NCBI GenBank assembly: GCA_938042245.1
Contig: CALIRO010000011.1
Coordinates: 49,945 to 113,944, forward strand
Origin: an uncultured Thermoguttaceae bacterium
GTDB taxonomy: Bacteria; Planctomycetota; Planctomycetia; Pirellulales; Thermoguttaceae
Length of the DNA stretch: 64,000 nt
Direction: 5' to 3'
Shown piece by piece: positions 35,923-44,989 of this stretch. Both the position numbers and the translations under genes were made by a program. How positions within the stretch are numbered: position 1 is the stretch's first letter; every line of letters starts with the position of its first letter. Under the pieces are notes generated by a model that had not been told where the DNA came from, searched no databases, and saw only the letters and a list, made by a program, of their open reading frames with translations.

Positions 35923-36624
35923 GTGGGCAAGGTGCGAACGATTGGCAATTGGGCTATTTGGGGGTTAGCGTCCATCTGGGTGGGTTTGGCCCTTGGAGGA
36001 TGCGGCAAGACGGGCAGTACGGACTCGGCTGCCCAAGGCAATCCGCCGCCAGCGGCCATGGGGACGACGAACCCTGCCGGGCAGGCCAACCCGGCAAGCC
36101 CTCCGGCCGATTCCCTCCATCCGGTGCTGGTGATGGATACCACGATGGGCAAGATTACCGTCCAACTGGACGCTGAAAAGGCCCCGCTGACCGTGGCCAA
36201 TTTCCTGCAATATGTTCAAGAAGGGTTTTATAATGGAACAATTTTTCACTTAGTTGCCAAGGGGGATGTGGTCGTCGGCGGCGGCTACACACCCGATTTA
36301 AAAGAAAAACCCACCACCCGCCCGCCGGTCCGCAACGAAGCCCATCGGGCGTTAAAGAACATCCGGGGCACCATCGCCATGGTCCGTCGGCCCGACGCCA
36401 CCGATAGCGCCACCTGCCAATTCTTCTTCAACCTAGCCGACAATCCCCGGCTGGATTTTCAAGATCAAACACCGGAAAAATACGGTTTTTGCGCCTTCGG
36501 ACAGGTCATTGACGGTATGGAGGTGCTGGACAAAATCGGTATGGTGGAAGTGGAAGACCTGCCCGATTTTCCGCTCAAACCGGTGCAGCCAGTGATCATC
36601 CGTTCCATCCACCAAATCCGTTAA
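35923..36624 (+). CDS. Cyclophilin-type peptidyl-prolyl isomerase lipoprotein
   Basis: A 233-residue protein. The GTG at 35923 is preferred: AAGGAGG stands 8 bp upstream and the product then begins with a lipoprotein signal whose lipobox is LGGC (cysteine about residue 26). After a Pro/Ala/Gly-rich linker, the cyclophilin domain (about 65-233) starts VLVMDTTMGKITVQLDAEKAPLTVANF and contains FHLVAKGDVVVGGGYT, RRPDATDSATCQFFFNLADN and FGQVIDGMEVLDKI. The usual bacterial 'FHRVI..FMIQGG' is altered here to FHLVAKGDVVVGGG, so the catalytic arginine of typical PPIases is not evident and activity may be weak. It would act on folding outside the cytoplasmic membrane. Confidence 0.85.
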   Translation: MGKVRTIGNWAIWGLASIWVGLALGGCGKTGSTDSAAQGNPPPAAMGTTNPAGQANPASPPADSLHPVLVMDTTMGKITVQLDAEKAPLTVANFLQYVQEGFYNGTIFHLVAKGDVVVGGGYTPDLKEKPTTRPPVRNEAHRALKNIRGTIAMVRRPDATDSATCQFFFNLADNPRLDFQDQTPEKYGFCAFGQVIDGMEVLDKIGMVEVEDLPDFPLKPVQPVIIRSIHQIR

Positions 36625-36686
36625 ACCCTATCGCCCAATAGCGCAAAGGGCATCGACCGGGAATAAAGGAGTTTGCAGAAAGGACC

Positions 36687-38123
36687 ATGAAAAGCTCCTG
36701 GTTTGGATGGGTGGCGACGGTTGGGTTAATGGGGTGGCTGGCAGCGGGGGCAAGCCTCCTGCGGGGGCAACCGATGGAACTGGCAGACCCGAACGGCAGC
36801 CGCCCGCCACCGGCGGAAATGCCCCCCTCGGCCACGCCGCTTGATCGCTGGCCTCAAGACGGGGTGCTTTTGCTCCGCAATGGCGAAGTCCTTCAGGGAA
36901 AAATTGCCGAAGTAGGGGATTTCTATTATGTGGCCGTCCCGAACGGCCAAGTGCGCATTCGGGCCGCTGATGTGGAAACTGCTTGCCGAACGCTTCAGGA
37001 AGGCTACCGGTTCAAACGGCAAAACATCCGTCTGCCCTCGGCCCAGGAACATCTCCGTCTGGGGCAATGGTGCCTCCGCCACGGACTGGTCGACGAGGCC
37101 CAGCAGGAATTGGCCGAGGCTGTCCGCCTCCAGCCGGATCACCCCCTCTTGCCCCTTCTGCGCCGTCGGATTGAGATGGCCCACCAAGCCAAGGACACGG
37201 CCTCGCCCACCTCTACGGCGGCATCCTCCCCCAGGGAGGGCTCCGAAGTAGAAAATTGGGTGCGCAGTTTGCCGTCCGGAGTAGTCGAACAGTTCAGCCA
37301 GTCGGTTCAGCCGATTCTACTAAACAATTGCACCGCTTCCGGTTGTCATGGCCCGGCGGAACAGAATCGGTTTTCTTTATTAAAGCCTCCCACCGGGCAG
37401 TTGGCCACCCGTCGGCTCACCCAGCGCAACCTCGCCAGCACCTTCCAATGGATCAACCCCAAAGATCCGCTCCGAAGCCCGCTGCTAACGGTGCCTCGGG
37501 CACCCCACGGGTCGGCCAAAACAGCCATTTTCGGCAATCCGCACTCGGAAGCCTATCAACGGCTGGTCCGGTGGGTCCTTCTGGCCGCCAGCGTCGGCCC
37601 CGCTAGCGACGCCCTGGTCAAAGTTGAGCACGTTGAGCACTCCGGCGACTCTACTGCTCCCGACAAGACCCCCCTGCCAAATTCCCTGCCCACAAGCCCC
37701 GCTTGTTTTAATGAACATAATGAACAAAAATTTCAAGGAACAGTTATTCCTGCAGTACCGATGGCGCAGCAGCCCCACCTTGTGCAACAGGCAGGAGTTT
37801 GGCAGCCAGTGCCCGGAGCCCTACCCTCTAAAGGGCCTCTTATGGAAGCCTTGCCCACCCCACCGAACGCCTTCCGCCAAGGCAGTTCGATTCCGTCGGC
37901 TTTTTTGCCTTGGGCTGCTGCCAATGGTGCCGCCATGCCTCCGGCGGAGGGTTCTGCGGCCATTTCGCCTTCCTTCCCCTTGGCGGTTCGCTCTGGCTTT
38001 TGCTCGCCCCAGCGTTCGGAACCCAAACAAGGCGACCCAACGGCAGGGCAGTTCCGGCCGGTTGATCCGTTCGACCCAGAGCTTTTCAACCGGCGCCACC
38101 ATCCAGCCGAACCAACTCCCTAA
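36687..38123 (+). CDS. Secreted planctomycete protein with a CxxxxCH segment
   Basis: A 478-residue protein after AGAAAGGACC. Residues 1-30 are a signal peptide (WVATVGLMGWLAAGASLL). An SH3-like or beta-rich segment (about 52-110) reads LLLRNGEVLQGKIAEVGDFYYV. A helical repeat follows (HLRLGQWCLRHGLVDEAQQELAEAV). At about 206-222, QPILLNNCTASGCHGPAEQ resembles the haem-type segment of planctomycete cytochrome-c-like domains, but spacing is C-x4-CH, not CxxCH. The rest is Pro-rich and low complexity. The first three-quarters resemble a family common in planctomycetes; function unknown. It lies 62 bp after the cyclophilin gene and may be co-transcribed. Confidence 0.65.
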   Translation: MKSSWFGWVATVGLMGWLAAGASLLRGQPMELADPNGSRPPPAEMPPSATPLDRWPQDGVLLLRNGEVLQGKIAEVGDFYYVAVPNGQVRIRAADVETACRTLQEGYRFKRQNIRLPSAQEHLRLGQWCLRHGLVDEAQQELAEAVRLQPDHPLLPLLRRRIEMAHQAKDTASPTSTAASSPREGSEVENWVRSLPSGVVEQFSQSVQPILLNNCTASGCHGPAEQNRFSLLKPPTGQLATRRLTQRNLASTFQWINPKDPLRSPLLTVPRAPHGSAKTAIFGNPHSEAYQRLVRWVLLAASVGPASDALVKVEHVEHSGDSTAPDKTPLPNSLPTSPACFNEHNEQKFQGTVIPAVPMAQQPHLVQQAGVWQPVPGALPSKGPLMEALPTPPNAFRQGSSIPSAFLPWAAANGAAMPPAEGSAAISPSFPLAVRSGFCSPQRSEPKQGDPTAGQFRPVDPFDPELFNRRHHPAEPTP

Positions 38124-38160
38124 CCGGGTCTTTTTCTTCCAGGGTTCTCAAAATTTTTCG

Positions 38161-38360
38161 GAACATTTCAGCCGAGTGAAACAGGTTCCTGGTTTTAGAG
38201 AGCATGCCCCGGGGGGTCCATTCCGCAGAACCGGCAGTCCAGAGAACAAAAATCCATCAGCAAAAGTGGATTCCTGCTTTGCCAGGAATCTAGTTCGTCG
38301 ATCTGGGCCTCGGCGCTGATGGCGGCGGAAAAAAACAGGATTCCTGCTTTGGCAGAAAGG
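38161..38360. repeat. Dispersed repeat copy D with an internal 70-bp-spaced repeat
   Basis: It begins GAACATTTCAGCCGAGTGAA, then has AGTCCAGAGA, then GGATTCCTGCTTTGCCAGGAATC at 38268. GGATTCCTGCTTTGGCAGAA recurs at 38338, an offset of 70 bp. It is a divergent relative of copies A, B and C, in the gap between two convergent genes. Confidence 0.55.
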
Positions 38361-38406
38361 CCTGGGTCCACTATTCCACGGAAGGGTTCCGAGCTAAGAA
38401 GCTCCT

Positions 38407-38859
38407 TTAATCCAAAGGCGGGAGAATCACCTCTTTGAGCCAGGATTGCCGAAGCTGTTTGACCAGGGCGATAAACTGGGGAAAATCCACCGGTTTGACC
38501 ATATACCCATCCACAGCCAACTGCTCCTGCCGGAGAATCTCTTCATGGAGCTGAGAGGCGGTAAGCACTACGACGGTCAGGCTGCGCAAGAGGGGATCGG
38601 AACGGATGTCGGCCAGGACTTCTCGGCCATCTTTTTTGGGTAAATAGAGGTCCAAAAGGATCAGATCCGGCTTGGGCGTGCGGGCATAGATGCCGCGATG
38701 GTGCAAGAAGTCGAGGGCTTCCTGGCCGTCTCGAACCAGACTGATGCGGCATTCCAGACCCCCTTCTCGTAGGGCTTGGATGGCCAGGCCGGCATCCTCC
38801 AAATTGTCCTCGACCAACAGGATTTCCATGGGTCGGCCTACCACTTTTTGAGACATCAT
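38407..38859 (-). CDS. Single-domain response regulator (Rcp1/CheY-like)
   Basis: A 150-residue receiver with no output domain. The start at 38859 follows GGGAGGAGG with 4-5 bp spacing; a second ATG comes immediately after. Phospho-acceptor D70 lies in PDLILLDLYLPKKDG, the acidic pair is E17/D18 and the conserved Lys is in VKPVDFPQF. The 'LVEDNLEDAGLAIQAL' and 'D.YLPKKDG' wording fits the Rcp1-type regulators that pair with phytochrome-like or hybrid kinases. No kinase is adjacent, so the partner is unknown. Confidence 0.88.
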   Translation of the reverse strand: MMSQKVVGRPMEILLVEDNLEDAGLAIQALREGGLECRISLVRDGQEALDFLHHRGIYARTPKPDLILLDLYLPKKDGREVLADIRSDPLLRSLTVVVLTASQLHEEILRQEQLAVDGYMVKPVDFPQFIALVKQLRQSWLKEVILPPLD

Positions 38860-39007
38860 CTGGCCTCCTCCCGCTTCTGGGACCTCCTCTGGCCTTCTGC
38901 GGCAATAGGATCTGCCCGGCAAGCCTCCCCAACGTGAAATTTCATCTTATCTTCGGAGGCCAGAGGTTGATAGGCCTACAGAAACAAAAGATTCTTTCCC
39001 GTGGGTG

Positions 39008-39055
39008 AAAAACAAAGAGGCTTCCCAGAGCAGAGGATTCGGCTCCAGGAAGCCT
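39008..39055 (-). terminator. Rho-independent terminator (minus strand)
   Basis: AGGCTTCC (39018-39025) and GGAAGCCT (39048-39055) form an 8-bp stem; on the minus strand the hairpin is followed by CTTTGTTTTT. It lies about 145 bp after the stop of the 39200-40933 gene. The rest of the 340-bp gap (38860-39199) shows nothing else. Confidence 0.65.
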
Positions 39056-39199
39056 TCGGTCCATAGACTACGGCACCTTTGTTGCACAGGCCAATTCCCG
39101 CCGGCGTTCGGATAGCCGTCTAGCAACGGGTTTTTTCTCGAAGCAGTGGTAAGAACTGCTTCGCTCTGGCGTCCAAAGGGAAGTAGTGGGCAGTCGGTT

Positions 39200-40933
39200 T
39201 TAGAATTCAAGCTCAAGCCGCGGCGCAGGGGGGCCCAACCCAGGACCACCCATCATCATCCACATCTGAGGCAAATTGCCCAAGACGCTGAGGATGCCTT
39301 CTTGGAATTCGATGCGGACCTGCGTGCCGTTGGGGATAGCCGAGGCCCGGATGGTGATATGGTCTTTGCCGCCGCTTTTAGCCAACATCTTAGTCAACAT
39401 CTGCAAGACCATCCGTTTCTGGGGGCCTTGGTCTTCGGCTACGTCCATTAGAAACTGGAAGATTTTGCCCAAGGAGCCCAAGGAGAAAGAGGCATCCAGG
39501 GGGATGACCTGGGTACCGGCCTTTTGTTTGCTGTCGGAGATGGCCTTTTTGAGCAATTTTTCGGCGTCCCGCCCAGCGGCCAGATAGATGGCCTTCGGCG
39601 CGGTGCCCAGCACGATGTCCATCTCCGGGCCGACCATCTTCTGGAGCTTTTCGGCCTTTGGCGTATCGGTCGGCAGCAGGACAGAAGCCGTGTGGAGGTT
39701 CACGCCTTCATAGGTCTCGGCGTTGAGTTTGACATATTTTTCTACATCAGGTTCTTCCTCTTGGACGGCTTTAACGAGCTTTTTGACCCAGGCTTCGATT
39801 TTGGCGCCGTCCGGGACCGAAGCGCCCATCACCAAACTCAGGGCGTCCGCTTTTAGCACGATCGAAGCGCCTAGATCCATCTTCTTAGCTTCCATGCTTT
39901 CCTCGAGCAGGGCAAATAGCTCATCGAGAAGCCCTTTGGCCTTTTTAATTTGCTCGTCGGTTAGGTTCTGATCCTCCAATTGGTCCAGAAGACTTTGTTT
40001 TGCTTGCTGGAGCAGTTCCTTGGTAGAATCCCGATCCGACTCGGTGATCGGCCCCGTGGCGCGCACGGTCAAGGCGGCGTCCGGCAAGACAAAGCCGAGC
40101 AGATCGCTTTCCATCTTGGCCGCCAAGGCCGCCTCTTTGGCCGTCTCGGTGCCCTCCTTGGCCGTAATCTGCAAATCCACATAGGCGGTTTTGGTTTTCT
40201 GGTCGATATTGAGACCCACAATCACGGTATCCAGGTCATTGATTTCCTTGACGGCCTGGTCAAGCGACCGTTGGGCCAGTTTGACCCGAAGCTGATGCTG
40301 TTCATCCGTTTCGCCGGGCTGTTGCTCCAGGGCCCCTTGGGCACCCATTTGGAGCAGGCCTGCTGCCATCGTCCGCACATGTTCCGGAATGTCTTTGACA
40401 GAAATCCGGACGGCCAGATCGTATGTCTTTTCCAGGCCGGCTAGCAGTTTCATGGGGTCGGCCGGGGCCTTGTCCAAGAGTTCCTTTTCCTGAGCAATAA
40501 AGGCCCAACCGCCTTTTTCTTTGACATAAAGCGGCGTTTCGCCGGCGGCGATTTCATATACGCCGTCGCCGGCGGCTTTGGCTTCGCCTACCAGGCCGGC
40601 CAAGGCGCCCAGCAGGGACTTCAGATTGGTAACCGGCACAAAACCGATCACCGGAAAATCTTCGCCATCCACATAGACGACAGCGCCTAAAGGTTTGGCC
40701 TTATCCAGCCCGGCCAAGCCCCGGCCGCCCGTGCCAAGGGTGATAAAGCCTTCGACCATTTTGGCCAGTTCTGGCGTGCCGCCCAGTTTGCCGATCATCT
40801 CCAAATCGCCACGCAGCTCGTCGTAGCCAGAGATCGACACGACGGCAATCGGCGTCGGCCCTTGGGCCAAACTGATCCCACCGCCTAACAAAAGGCTAGC
40901 CACCACAAGACATGATACCCATGTACGTCTCAC
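39200..40933 (-). CDS. Secreted protein of unknown function, paralogue 1
   Basis: A 577-residue protein starting at a GTG, 7 bp after AAAGGAG. The signal peptide is residues 1-24 (CLVVASLLLGGGISLAQ). A conserved block follows, VVSISGYDELRGDLEMIGKL and TGGRGLAGLDKAKPLG, then an alternating helix/strand body rich in Lys, Glu, Leu and Ala. The last residues are Met/Gly/Pro-rich. The neighbouring gene 41374-43056 encodes a paralogue with the same order of blocks. I recognise no named domain. Repeated 'VYVDGEDFPVIGFVPVTNLKSLLGAL' type strands suggest an extracytoplasmic beta-rich protein. A hairpin terminator lies downstream. Confidence 0.7.
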   Translation of the reverse strand: MRRTWVSCLVVASLLLGGGISLAQGPTPIAVVSISGYDELRGDLEMIGKLGGTPELAKMVEGFITLGTGGRGLAGLDKAKPLGAVVYVDGEDFPVIGFVPVTNLKSLLGALAGLVGEAKAAGDGVYEIAAGETPLYVKEKGGWAFIAQEKELLDKAPADPMKLLAGLEKTYDLAVRISVKDIPEHVRTMAAGLLQMGAQGALEQQPGETDEQHQLRVKLAQRSLDQAVKEINDLDTVIVGLNIDQKTKTAYVDLQITAKEGTETAKEAALAAKMESDLLGFVLPDAALTVRATGPITESDRDSTKELLQQAKQSLLDQLEDQNLTDEQIKKAKGLLDELFALLEESMEAKKMDLGASIVLKADALSLVMGASVPDGAKIEAWVKKLVKAVQEEEPDVEKYVKLNAETYEGVNLHTASVLLPTDTPKAEKLQKMVGPEMDIVLGTAPKAIYLAAGRDAEKLLKKAISDSKQKAGTQVIPLDASFSLGSLGKIFQFLMDVAEDQGPQKRMVLQMLTKMLAKSGGKDHITIRASAIPNGTQVRIEFQEGILSVLGNLPQMWMMMGGPGLGPPAPRLELEF

Positions 40934-41025
40934 CTCTACGCTCCTTTAATAAAGAGGAAACACCTAGCACCACTCGGCCTTCGGCCGAAAAACATCTTTC
41001 GATAAGTGATTTCAAAAAACTTTGG

Positions 41026-41155
41026 CGACATTTCAGCCGAATGCTGCAACCACTTATTCCTGCAAAAGCAGGGAACTCCGTTTTTTCGACGGATTTGAGC
41101 TCTCTGGATTCCCGCTTGGGCGGCAGTAACACAATGGGGGTTCTCTACGAAAAAA
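41026..41155. repeat. Dispersed repeat copy B (ACATTTCAGCCGAATG family)
   Basis: It reads GACATTTCAGCCGAATGCTG, then ATTCCTGC-aaaa-GCAGGGA, a T-run, GCTCTCTGGATTCCCGC, a GGCGG core, and ends with a run of A and C after 'AACAC'. It aligns along its length with copy C at 60579. It lies in the 440-bp gap between the two paralogues, which otherwise carries only a short 'GATTTCAAAAAA' direct echo (41009 and 41192). Confidence 0.7.
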
Positions 41156-41373
41156 ACACCCCCCTTCGTTTCAACAACTGCAATGTTACCGATTTCAAAA
41201 AAGCGGAACCTTTTCCTCCACCAAAACGCCGATTCCGGAAGAGACTTTCAGCAGATCGGTCTGTCAGTCTATGGCAAAAGAGGGGACTTGAGGAGTCCCC
41301 CCCCTGCAAAAATCTTTCTAAACCTCTCGTGGGAAAAAATCGCCTTCCGGTTGCCCAAAACGTAAAACATCGA

Positions 41374-43056
41374 TCACCGTTGGGCAGACGCCGTCAGAAC
41401 CGTCTGGGTCATCACCGCCAACACATCCCGCTGGATTTCTATCCGAAAGCGGAGCCGCCCTTCGGCGCTTTCCACGGCAAGGCGAAGTTGATCTTTGCCG
41501 GAGATTTTCTCCAGCACCTGACGGGCTTTTTGCTGTTGGGTTTGGTCGCCATGCTCTGCTAGCACTGCTAGCACCGGTTGGATAGCCAGCCTGGCCCCTA
41601 GCGGCGCTACCTGTTGCGGCCCTTGGGCATCCGTTTGGATCGCCATGCGCAGGGCGCCCTGGGCGTCTTTGCCCAAGGCAAGATACATGGCCTCCGGCCC
41701 TGTGCCGATGACCAATTCCGCCTCGGCGCCTACTAACCGGACGAGCGCATCGCGCCGCTCTACCTCCACAGGGATCGGAATCCGAACCACGTGGAGATGC
41801 ACCCCTTGGACCTGCTCGGCCCGAAGTTTCACATACCGATCGACTTCTCCGGGGCGCACTTTTCGGGCTTCGGCCACGGCGTGGTTCAAGAGTTTTTCCA
41901 CGGCAGGGCCATCGGCCACATAGGCGCCGGCCAACAAGGTGAATCGGTCCGGTTGCAACAGCACGGAAAAAGCTCCCTCCAGCCGACCACTTTTAAGAGT
42001 CTTCTCCGCCAGATCGAACATTGCGGCCGCAAATTCTCGTTGGATCCGGGCCTGTTCCGGCGTCTGATCTGGCCGGGGCCGCTGCTGGAGCGCCCGTACT
42101 TTGAGCATCTCCACCAAGGGAGCAATTTGATGAAACTCACCGGCCGGATAACGAAGCACCGCATGAGCCGCCAGCGCCGCTTCCGGCGCGAGCACCCCGC
42201 CAAAAGCCGTTTTCGTTTCGCCGGCCTTTTGGACCGCCTCGGCCAAGGCGGAGCCGCTTGATGGTTGCAGGGCCATTTCTACTATCAAAGATTCCGTCTG
42301 CTTATCGACGCCCAGGCCAAGCTGAACTTGTTCTATTTGGTCCAGGAGGCTAGCAGCCCAATCGGCCAACCACTCGGTGAGCCATTTCCGAACTTTGAAA
42401 TCTTCTTCGGATTCTCCTGGCCGGGGAGTCAGTTCCCGTTGGGTCTGCTGCCGGAGTCGCTCGGCCCATTGGCGGCGCTGGTCGGGCGCAATGTTTTTCG
42501 CCAATACCGAAACGCCAACAGTCCAGTGGGCGGGCAGTTTTTGTTGTGCTTCTTCTGGAATCTGGTCTGGAACAGTAGCCAAGGCCTCGGCTTTTTCGAC
42601 GCATACCGCCCAATTTTGTCCCTTGGCCTGGACATATAATTTTCTTTGACCTTCCAGCGAAAGTTCATATAGACCGTCTTTCTTGACGATCGGTTGGGGC
42701 AACAGAGGTTCGACAACTCCAAGCAATTTTTCTAACTGGGTCACCGGGATCGCCAAATAGGGGGTAAACCGTTGCCCGTCGGTTTGCAGGACCAAACAAA
42801 GGGGGCGGTTTTTGTCCAACCCGGCCAATCCCTTCCCGCCGGTAGCTAAACTCAACATCCCCTCCAAGGCAGTACCGATCTCCGGGCGATCTACCAACTT
42901 CCCCAACATGGCCAGGTCATCCATCAACTTCTGATAACTGGCCACCGACACGACCAGGACAGGCTTTTGCGGTTCCGCCTGCACCCAGCCACCCACTCCC
43001 AAAAGTACCATCCCCATCAAACTGGTCCATTTTGCGATCTGGCAATACTTTGGCAT
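41374..43056 (-). CDS. Secreted protein of unknown function, paralogue 2
   Basis: A 560-residue protein; the ATG at 43056 follows GAGGAGG. It has a signal peptide (WTSLMGMVLLGVGGWVQAE). The N-terminal block VVSVASYQKLMDDLAMLGKL, SLATGGKGLAGLDKNRPL and the following IPVTQLEKLLGVV match the neighbour at 39200 in order and spacing. Later common elements include the Pro-Gly-Glu-rich 'RPGE..ED.KVRKWL' versus 'QPGETDEQHQLRVKL' and 'AEAELVIGTGPEAMYLALGKDAQ' versus 'PEMDIVLGTAPKAIYLAAGRDAE'. Tandem duplication with deep divergence is clear. The role is unknown; a dispersed repeat sits between the two. Confidence 0.7.
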   Translation of the reverse strand: MPKYCQIAKWTSLMGMVLLGVGGWVQAEPQKPVLVVSVASYQKLMDDLAMLGKLVDRPEIGTALEGMLSLATGGKGLAGLDKNRPLCLVLQTDGQRFTPYLAIPVTQLEKLLGVVEPLLPQPIVKKDGLYELSLEGQRKLYVQAKGQNWAVCVEKAEALATVPDQIPEEAQQKLPAHWTVGVSVLAKNIAPDQRRQWAERLRQQTQRELTPRPGESEEDFKVRKWLTEWLADWAASLLDQIEQVQLGLGVDKQTESLIVEMALQPSSGSALAEAVQKAGETKTAFGGVLAPEAALAAHAVLRYPAGEFHQIAPLVEMLKVRALQQRPRPDQTPEQARIQREFAAAMFDLAEKTLKSGRLEGAFSVLLQPDRFTLLAGAYVADGPAVEKLLNHAVAEARKVRPGEVDRYVKLRAEQVQGVHLHVVRIPIPVEVERRDALVRLVGAEAELVIGTGPEAMYLALGKDAQGALRMAIQTDAQGPQQVAPLGARLAIQPVLAVLAEHGDQTQQQKARQVLEKISGKDQLRLAVESAEGRLRFRIEIQRDVLAVMTQTVLTASAQR

Positions 43057-43596
43057 GGAAGCCTCCTCTAGCAAAGGGGAATAGACTACCTAGTTTTTCT
43101 CAGAGTTTAATTATCCAAGTTATGTATATTCCCTATATTACCTAGCTGAGATCCCCAGCTCCCCTTCCTAAACCACTAGGTACCCCTACGATTTACCCCA
43201 ACTCTCTCCGGGGATGCATTCCTGTGAATCTGCTTCCCTACCCAGTTCTACTTGTTCTATTCGCTCGGGAAGAGAAAATCTTACTTCCCCAAAGCCCTGA
43301 AGTTTTCAGAGTCCCTTTTTTCCGAATACTCTAATATTGGCACATTAAATCCCCATAAAGGGGGGCCCCAATCTCTATCGATTCGCTCCCTTTCGGATAA
43401 AAAGCCCCCATGATGGGGGAATCATTCTCCCCTGGCTAAACTTTAGCCGGACTGCCTTTTCCCCTTCTTGGCCTGGTTGCATCTTCGGGGTGCGTGCGCC
43501 AAAATGAGAAACGACTTCCCGACTATCCCTCCAGGGATTCTTCCGGAACTTTCCGAAGGAGCCCTTTGCGGAGTTGGTTTAAGAAAGGGCCTTTCT
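43057..43596. other. 540-bp AT-rich intergenic region with G/C-tract hairpins
   Basis: No gene is evident. The distal part holds CCCC-ATAAA-GGGG (about 43350) and CCCCC-ATGAT-GGGGG (about 43407), small palindromes like those at 3686, 51585 and 54124. The region upstream of the GH5 start codon includes a readable frame that lacks protein-like composition. Confidence 0.45.
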
Positions 43597-44703
43597 ATGA
43601 AACGACGGGATTTTCTGCGAGTGGGAGTGGTGGGATGGGTCGGTAGCCGTTGGGTCCTTGCTTTAGAAGAAACGGTTGCTGGACCCTCAGTCGCCGCCCA
43701 GTCGGCCTCTGCGGGAACCCCACAGCCGTTGTGGAAAAAGTTGCCCCGTTGGCGCGGCTTCAACCTGTTGGAAAAGTTCATGCTTCCCAGCGGCAACAAA
43801 CCCTTTGTCGAACAGGATTTTCAATGGATGGCCGATTGGGGGTTCGATTTTGTTCGGCTTCCGATGGACTATCGCTGCTGGACCGACCCGAAAGACCCAT
43901 ATAAGCTGATCGAAAAGACCTTGGCCGAGATTGATCAGGCCGTGGAGTGGGGCCGGAAGTATGGAATTCATGTGTGCATCAATTTTCATCGGGCGCCGGG
44001 TTATACGGTGGCCCGTCCGCCGGAGAAACTCAATCTTTGGAAGGATGAAGAGGCCCAGAAGCAGTTTGCGTTTCATTGGTCGGCGTTTGCCCGGCGGTAT
44101 CGGGGCATAAAACCGGAACAACTGAGCTTCAACTTGGTTAATGAACCGGCAAACGTTTCCGCCGAGGATTATGCCAAGGTAGCTCGCCAGGCCGTGGAAG
44201 CCATCCGCAAAGAAGACCCACACCGGCTCATCATTGCCGACGGTCGTCAATGGGGGCGGGAACCTGTCTGGGAATTAGTCCCTTTGCAGATCGCTCAGAG
44301 CACTCGGGGCTATGAGCCGATGGAAATCTCCCATTATCAAGCCAGTTGGGTCGGTCGCCAAAATTGGCCCAAGCCCACTTGGCCGCTCCAACGGGGCAAC
44401 CAAACGATCGACCGGCAGTGGCTCCAGCGGGATCGAATCGAACCTTGGAAAAAACTGGCCGAGGCGGGCGTGGGCGTCCATGTGGGCGAATGGGGCGCAT
44501 TCAACAAAACCCCGCACGATGTGGTGCTCCGCTGGATGCGGGATTGTTTGACGTTATGGAAAGAAGCCGGCTGGGGATGGGCGTTGTGGAACTTCCGCGG
44601 CTCGTTCGGCATCTTGGATAGCCAGCGTACTGACGTAGCCTACGAGGATTTCCACGGCCATAAACTAGATCGGCAAATGCTCGACCTGCTCTGGGAGTTT
44701 TAG
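43597..44703 (+). CDS. Glycoside hydrolase family 5, probably Tat-exported
   Basis: A 368-residue enzyme. The ATG at 43597 is used because it starts MKRRDFLRVGVVGWVG, a twin-arginine signal; longer starts add unrelated sequence. The (beta/alpha)8 domain begins WRGFNLLEKF. The acid/base glutamate is E183 in FNLVNEPA and the nucleophile is E298 in HVGEWGAFN, the two strand-end glutamates of GH5/clan A. Other family marks are DFVRLPMDY, INFHRAPGY and GWGWALWNFRGSFG. Members cleave beta-glucans or mannans; the substrate is not determined by sequence. It stands alone between secreted proteins. Confidence 0.9.
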   Translation: MKRRDFLRVGVVGWVGSRWVLALEETVAGPSVAAQSASAGTPQPLWKKLPRWRGFNLLEKFMLPSGNKPFVEQDFQWMADWGFDFVRLPMDYRCWTDPKDPYKLIEKTLAEIDQAVEWGRKYGIHVCINFHRAPGYTVARPPEKLNLWKDEEAQKQFAFHWSAFARRYRGIKPEQLSFNLVNEPANVSAEDYAKVARQAVEAIRKEDPHRLIIADGRQWGREPVWELVPLQIAQSTRGYEPMEISHYQASWVGRQNWPKPTWPLQRGNQTIDRQWLQRDRIEPWKKLAEAGVGVHVGEWGAFNKTPHDVVLRWMRDCLTLWKEAGWGWALWNFRGSFGILDSQRTDVAYEDFHGHKLDRQMLDLLWEF

Positions 44704-44989
44704 GACGTCAAACCTCCAACCGATGACATTTCACTTTTGCCATTTTTCGTAACTGCTTTTATTTCCGATGCTTTCGCAGAATCTCATATTTGTTCATAAT
44801 AATTTCCTAACTTCCATGGTTCCGAGCAGTTAGGAGATTGCCTCTCTGAAGCAGCCTCAAAATAGCAAAACGCGAGCGAAGCTCCTAAGCTCCTCAGCCC
44901 AACCGGTCAAGGACGGCAAACCGGCAGGAAAGCAGTAAAGGAGCACGAAAAAGACCGCTCTTGCCAAGATATGGGCAACCGGAGAAATG

